Source: Enterococcus ureilyticus
Lineage (GTDB): Bacteria; Bacillota; Bacilli; Lactobacillales; Enterococcaceae
Reading direction: 5' to 3'
Assembly: GCF_001730315.1 (NCBI RefSeq)
Contig: NZ_MIKC01000012.1
Span: 186,001 to 250,000, forward strand
DNA length: 64,000 nucleotides
The stretch's first letter is position 1; every line of letters begins with the position of its first letter. This document shows positions 62,061 through 64,000 of the stretch, piece after piece. The notes under the pieces were generated by a model that saw only the letters and a list, made by a program, of their open reading frames with translations, had not been told where the DNA came from and ran no database searches. A program made the translations under genes and the position numbers.

Positions 62061-63475
62061 TTGACTTGCATAATGTGGGGTTCGCTTATGAGGACCAAGC
62101 TAAGATCATCCAACAAGTGGATTTAGAGGTCAAAGCGGGTGAATTTATTGTATTATGTGGTAAAAGCGGTTGTGGTAAATCGACGTTATTAAGGATTTTA
62201 AACGGCTTGATACCTGAATTGTATGCTGGTGATCTAACGGGAACAGGAACTGTCTTAGAGCAAGATCTATTGACGAAAGAATTCAACGCATATGTTCGAG
62301 AAATCGGCGTGGTGTTCCAAAATCCTAAGACCCAATTTTTTACGAGTGATGTGTATTCTGAACTGGCTTTTGCTATGGAAAATTATGGTGTTCCTCAAAA
62401 TGAAATGATTGCACGAATCAAGGAAATAACTCGTTTGTTTTCATTAGAGGAATTTTTAGAGCGAAGTATGTTTCATTTGTCTGGTGGAGAAAAACAATTG
62501 ATCGCTTTTGCATCAGCTAGCATGTTGAAGCATCGGCTATTTTTATTGGATGAACCTTCAAGCAATTTAGATGAAGCAACAATTGATCGCTTGAAAACCT
62601 ACTTACAAGTATTAAAAGAGCAAGGAATGACGATCATTGTTTCTGAACATCGGCTGTATTATTTAACCGAGCTTGCAGACCGATATTTAGTGATGGATAA
62701 AGGTGAAATCATCAAAAGTTATTCTAGACAAGAAATGGACAGAAAATCCCCAGCTGATATCCGGGCAATGGGATTAAGATCCCTTGAGCAGACGTATTTC
62801 ACAAAGTGTAGGGTAGAAACAAAAGAGATTGGGGAAGTTGTGTTAACCTGCGAAGGTCTTGATTTTCATTACCGCAAGCAAGCTTCTGTGTTGAACATTC
62901 CTTCACTAAGATTGACAAGTGGTTCTATTACAGGAATTATTGGTCATAATGGAGCAGGAAAATCGACATTTTCTAAGATTTTATCAGGATTGGTCAAGGT
63001 AAAACAGGGAATGATCCAGTTGAATGGCTCTGTAATGTCAGCCAAAGAGTTGATCAAGGAAAGTTTTGTTGTGATGCAAGATGTCAATTTACAGTTGTTT
63101 TTTGAAACAGTAGAAAAAGAAATTCGTTTAAATGCCAAAAATATACATGACGTTGATAAAGTTGTGAAAATGCTTAACCTAGAATCTCTTTTGACGAGAC
63201 ATCCCCAAACACTATCGGGAGGTGAGAAGCAGCGTGTAGCAATTGCTAGTGCTGTTTTATCTGGTAAAAAGTTACTTATTTTTGATGAACCGACCAGTGG
63301 GTTGGATTTATTGCATATGGAAGAAGTCAGCAATACAATTCGTTGGCTGCTTCAGGCAAATATTTTAGTATTGGTAATCACCCATGATAAAGAATTTCTG
63401 AATCAAACCTGTCAACGAGTTCTTCATTTTGATCAAGGACAAATTATTGAAGACTACTTTATTGAAACACACTAA
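62057..63475 (+). CDS. ECF transporter ATPase with two fused nucleotide-binding domains
   Basis: 472 residues: two complete ABC ATPase domains in one chain. Domain 1: Walker A GKSGCGKST, signature LSGGEKQL, Walker B LFLLDEPSSNLD. Domain 2: Walker A GHNGAGKST, signature LSGGEKQRVAIA, Walker B LLIFDEPTSGLD. This dedicated fused form replaces the usual EcfA1/EcfA2 pair, so the operon encodes a full transporter of its own. ATGA overlap with the T component. Confidence 0.93.
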   Translation: MIDLHNVGFAYEDQAKIIQQVDLEVKAGEFIVLCGKSGCGKSTLLRILNGLIPELYAGDLTGTGTVLEQDLLTKEFNAYVREIGVVFQNPKTQFFTSDVYSELAFAMENYGVPQNEMIARIKEITRLFSLEEFLERSMFHLSGGEKQLIAFASASMLKHRLFLLDEPSSNLDEATIDRLKTYLQVLKEQGMTIIVSEHRLYYLTELADRYLVMDKGEIIKSYSRQEMDRKSPADIRAMGLRSLEQTYFTKCRVETKEIGEVVLTCEGLDFHYRKQASVLNIPSLRLTSGSITGIIGHNGAGKSTFSKILSGLVKVKQGMIQLNGSVMSAKELIKESFVVMQDVNLQLFFETVEKEIRLNAKNIHDVDKVVKMLNLESLLTRHPQTLSGGEKQRVAIASAVLSGKKLLIFDEPTSGLDLLHMEEVSNTIRWLLQANILVLVITHDKEFLNQTCQRVLHFDQGQIIEDYFIETH

Positions 63476-63495
63476 AAAGAAATGGAGGAATAACT

Positions 63496-63831
63496 ATGTA
63501 TATAGTCACAAATACGATCCAAACAGAAACAGCTCATTCTCAAAGAATTATTCAACAGTTTACAGCCGCTCATACAAAGGAAAGCATGGAGGCAGTCAAT
63601 GGATTCTTAAATTTTCAATTAATGCACCGTACATTGCCTCATGATCCAGAAATAACCGAGCTTGTTGTTTTAAGCCGTTGGAGCTCAAAAGAGCATCAAA
63701 AAAATTGGGTACAAAGCCAGTCGTTTAAAAATATGCATCAAAGAAAGGAACCAAAACAGGATGTAGCTGAAGAAAAGAAACGTTCTGGGATTATTTCAAG
63801 TACGATCGCTGAATACGAAGTATTGACATAG
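63496..63831 (+). CDS. IsdG-like heme-degrading monooxygenase
   Basis: 111 residues, ABM fold. The catalytic triad of IsdG/IsdI (Asn, Trp, His) is kept in position: Asn6 (VTNTIQ), Trp71 (NWVQSQ) and His81 (NMHQRK), with the Trp-His distance of 10 as in IsdG. It should open the heme ring and release iron in the cytoplasm. Last gene of the Fur-controlled operon. RBS GGAGG. Confidence 0.9.
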   Translation: MYIVTNTIQTETAHSQRIIQQFTAAHTKESMEAVNGFLNFQLMHRTLPHDPEITELVVLSRWSSKEHQKNWVQSQSFKNMHQRKEPKQDVAEEKKRSGIISSTIAEYEVLT

Positions 63832-63838
63832 TTTAATC

Positions 63839-63888
63839 AAGAAGAAGATTTCTGTCTAGCATAATAGATAGGAATCTTCTTCTTATTT
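63839..63888 (+). terminator. Terminator of the Fur-controlled operon
   Basis: A perfect 12-bp stem AAGAAGAAGATT/AATCTTCTTCTT with a 22-base loop. The T run is weak. No gene is seen from here to the window end. Confidence 0.75.
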
Positions 63889-64000
63889 AGTATGACAAAC
63901 AAAAGAAAATAAAGTGGAAAAAGGAAGTTGCCAAAAAGAAAATCGGCGTATTTTTTTGGTAATATTTTCATGATATTTCTAGATTCAAGAAAATACTTGA

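Overview
The window is AT-rich chromosomal DNA with dense co-directional operons, strong AGGAGG ribosome binding sites and intrinsic terminators, typical of Bacillota. The gene families (an Lsa(A)-type ABC-F protein of the exact Lsa(A) length, DUF969/DUF979/pyroglutamyl peptidase operon, ThiT under a TPP riboswitch, LicT-controlled beta-glucoside PTS, Lactobacillales-type iron/heme ECF transporter) point to Enterococcus. The species cannot be fixed from the window alone. No rRNA, tRNA, insertion sequence, prophage or CRISPR array was seen.

Layout. 1-4295: tail of a LysR regulator, then a redox gene set (flavodoxin, cupin, AhpD-like, MFS permease, DHFR-like reductase, SDR). The flavodoxin and the DHFR-like gene each carry one in-frame stop. 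4296-9192: beta-glucoside PTS operon (EIIBCA, 6-phospho-beta-glucosidase, BglG/LicT antiterminator) behind a RAT/terminator leader. 9318-10336: MerR-type regulator. 10579-25700: a 20-gene choline-utilisation bacterial microcompartment (BMC) operon built round the glycyl radical enzyme CutC and its activase CutD. It has five BMC-H shell genes, a EutS-like permuted shell gene, a GrpU-like shell gene, one BMC-P vertex gene, acetaldehyde and alcohol dehydrogenases, PduL, and EutJ/EutQ/EutP/EutT relatives. 25722-27053: NADH oxidase-like flavoprotein. 27265-32102: MarR regulator plus a heterodimeric ABC exporter. 32195-38602: an unfamiliar six-gene operon (SDR/epimerase, FabH-like ketosynthase, MBL hydrolase, PaaK/F390-type adenylating enzyme, ATP-grasp ligase, acyltransferase) that looks like a small biosynthetic pathway. 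38644-43981: diaminopimelate dehydrogenase, NrdI, TPP riboswitch-thiT, TPM-domain protein, a short membrane ORF, VOC protein. 44215-47788: zinc-ribbon membrane proteins flanking a GH3 hexosaminidase. 47845-50835: reverse-strand RpiR, HAD, VOC and a hypothetical gene. 50943-54436: lsa with a terminator-attenuator leader, TetR, alpha/beta hydrolase. 54609-56762: J-domain-like membrane protein. 57008-59442: DUF969-DUF979-pcp. 59536-63831: a perfect Fur box followed by an ECF transporter and an IsdG-like heme monooxygenase.

How the genes work together. In the BMC, CutC cleaves choline to trimethylamine and acetaldehyde. The EutE-type enzyme makes acetyl-CoA, the alcohol dehydrogenase recycles NADH, and PduL makes acetyl phosphate. 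The most unusual signals are: an A8 slippery tract that would fuse a shell protein to a C-terminal tail encoded in the -1 frame; dead or divergent paralogues inside the operon (ALDH without the catalytic Cys, EutP without a P-loop, EutT-like without cysteines); a promoter with a MerR-style 20-bp spacer in front of the operon; the six-gene biosynthetic operon; and the Fur-controlled heme-type ECF locus.
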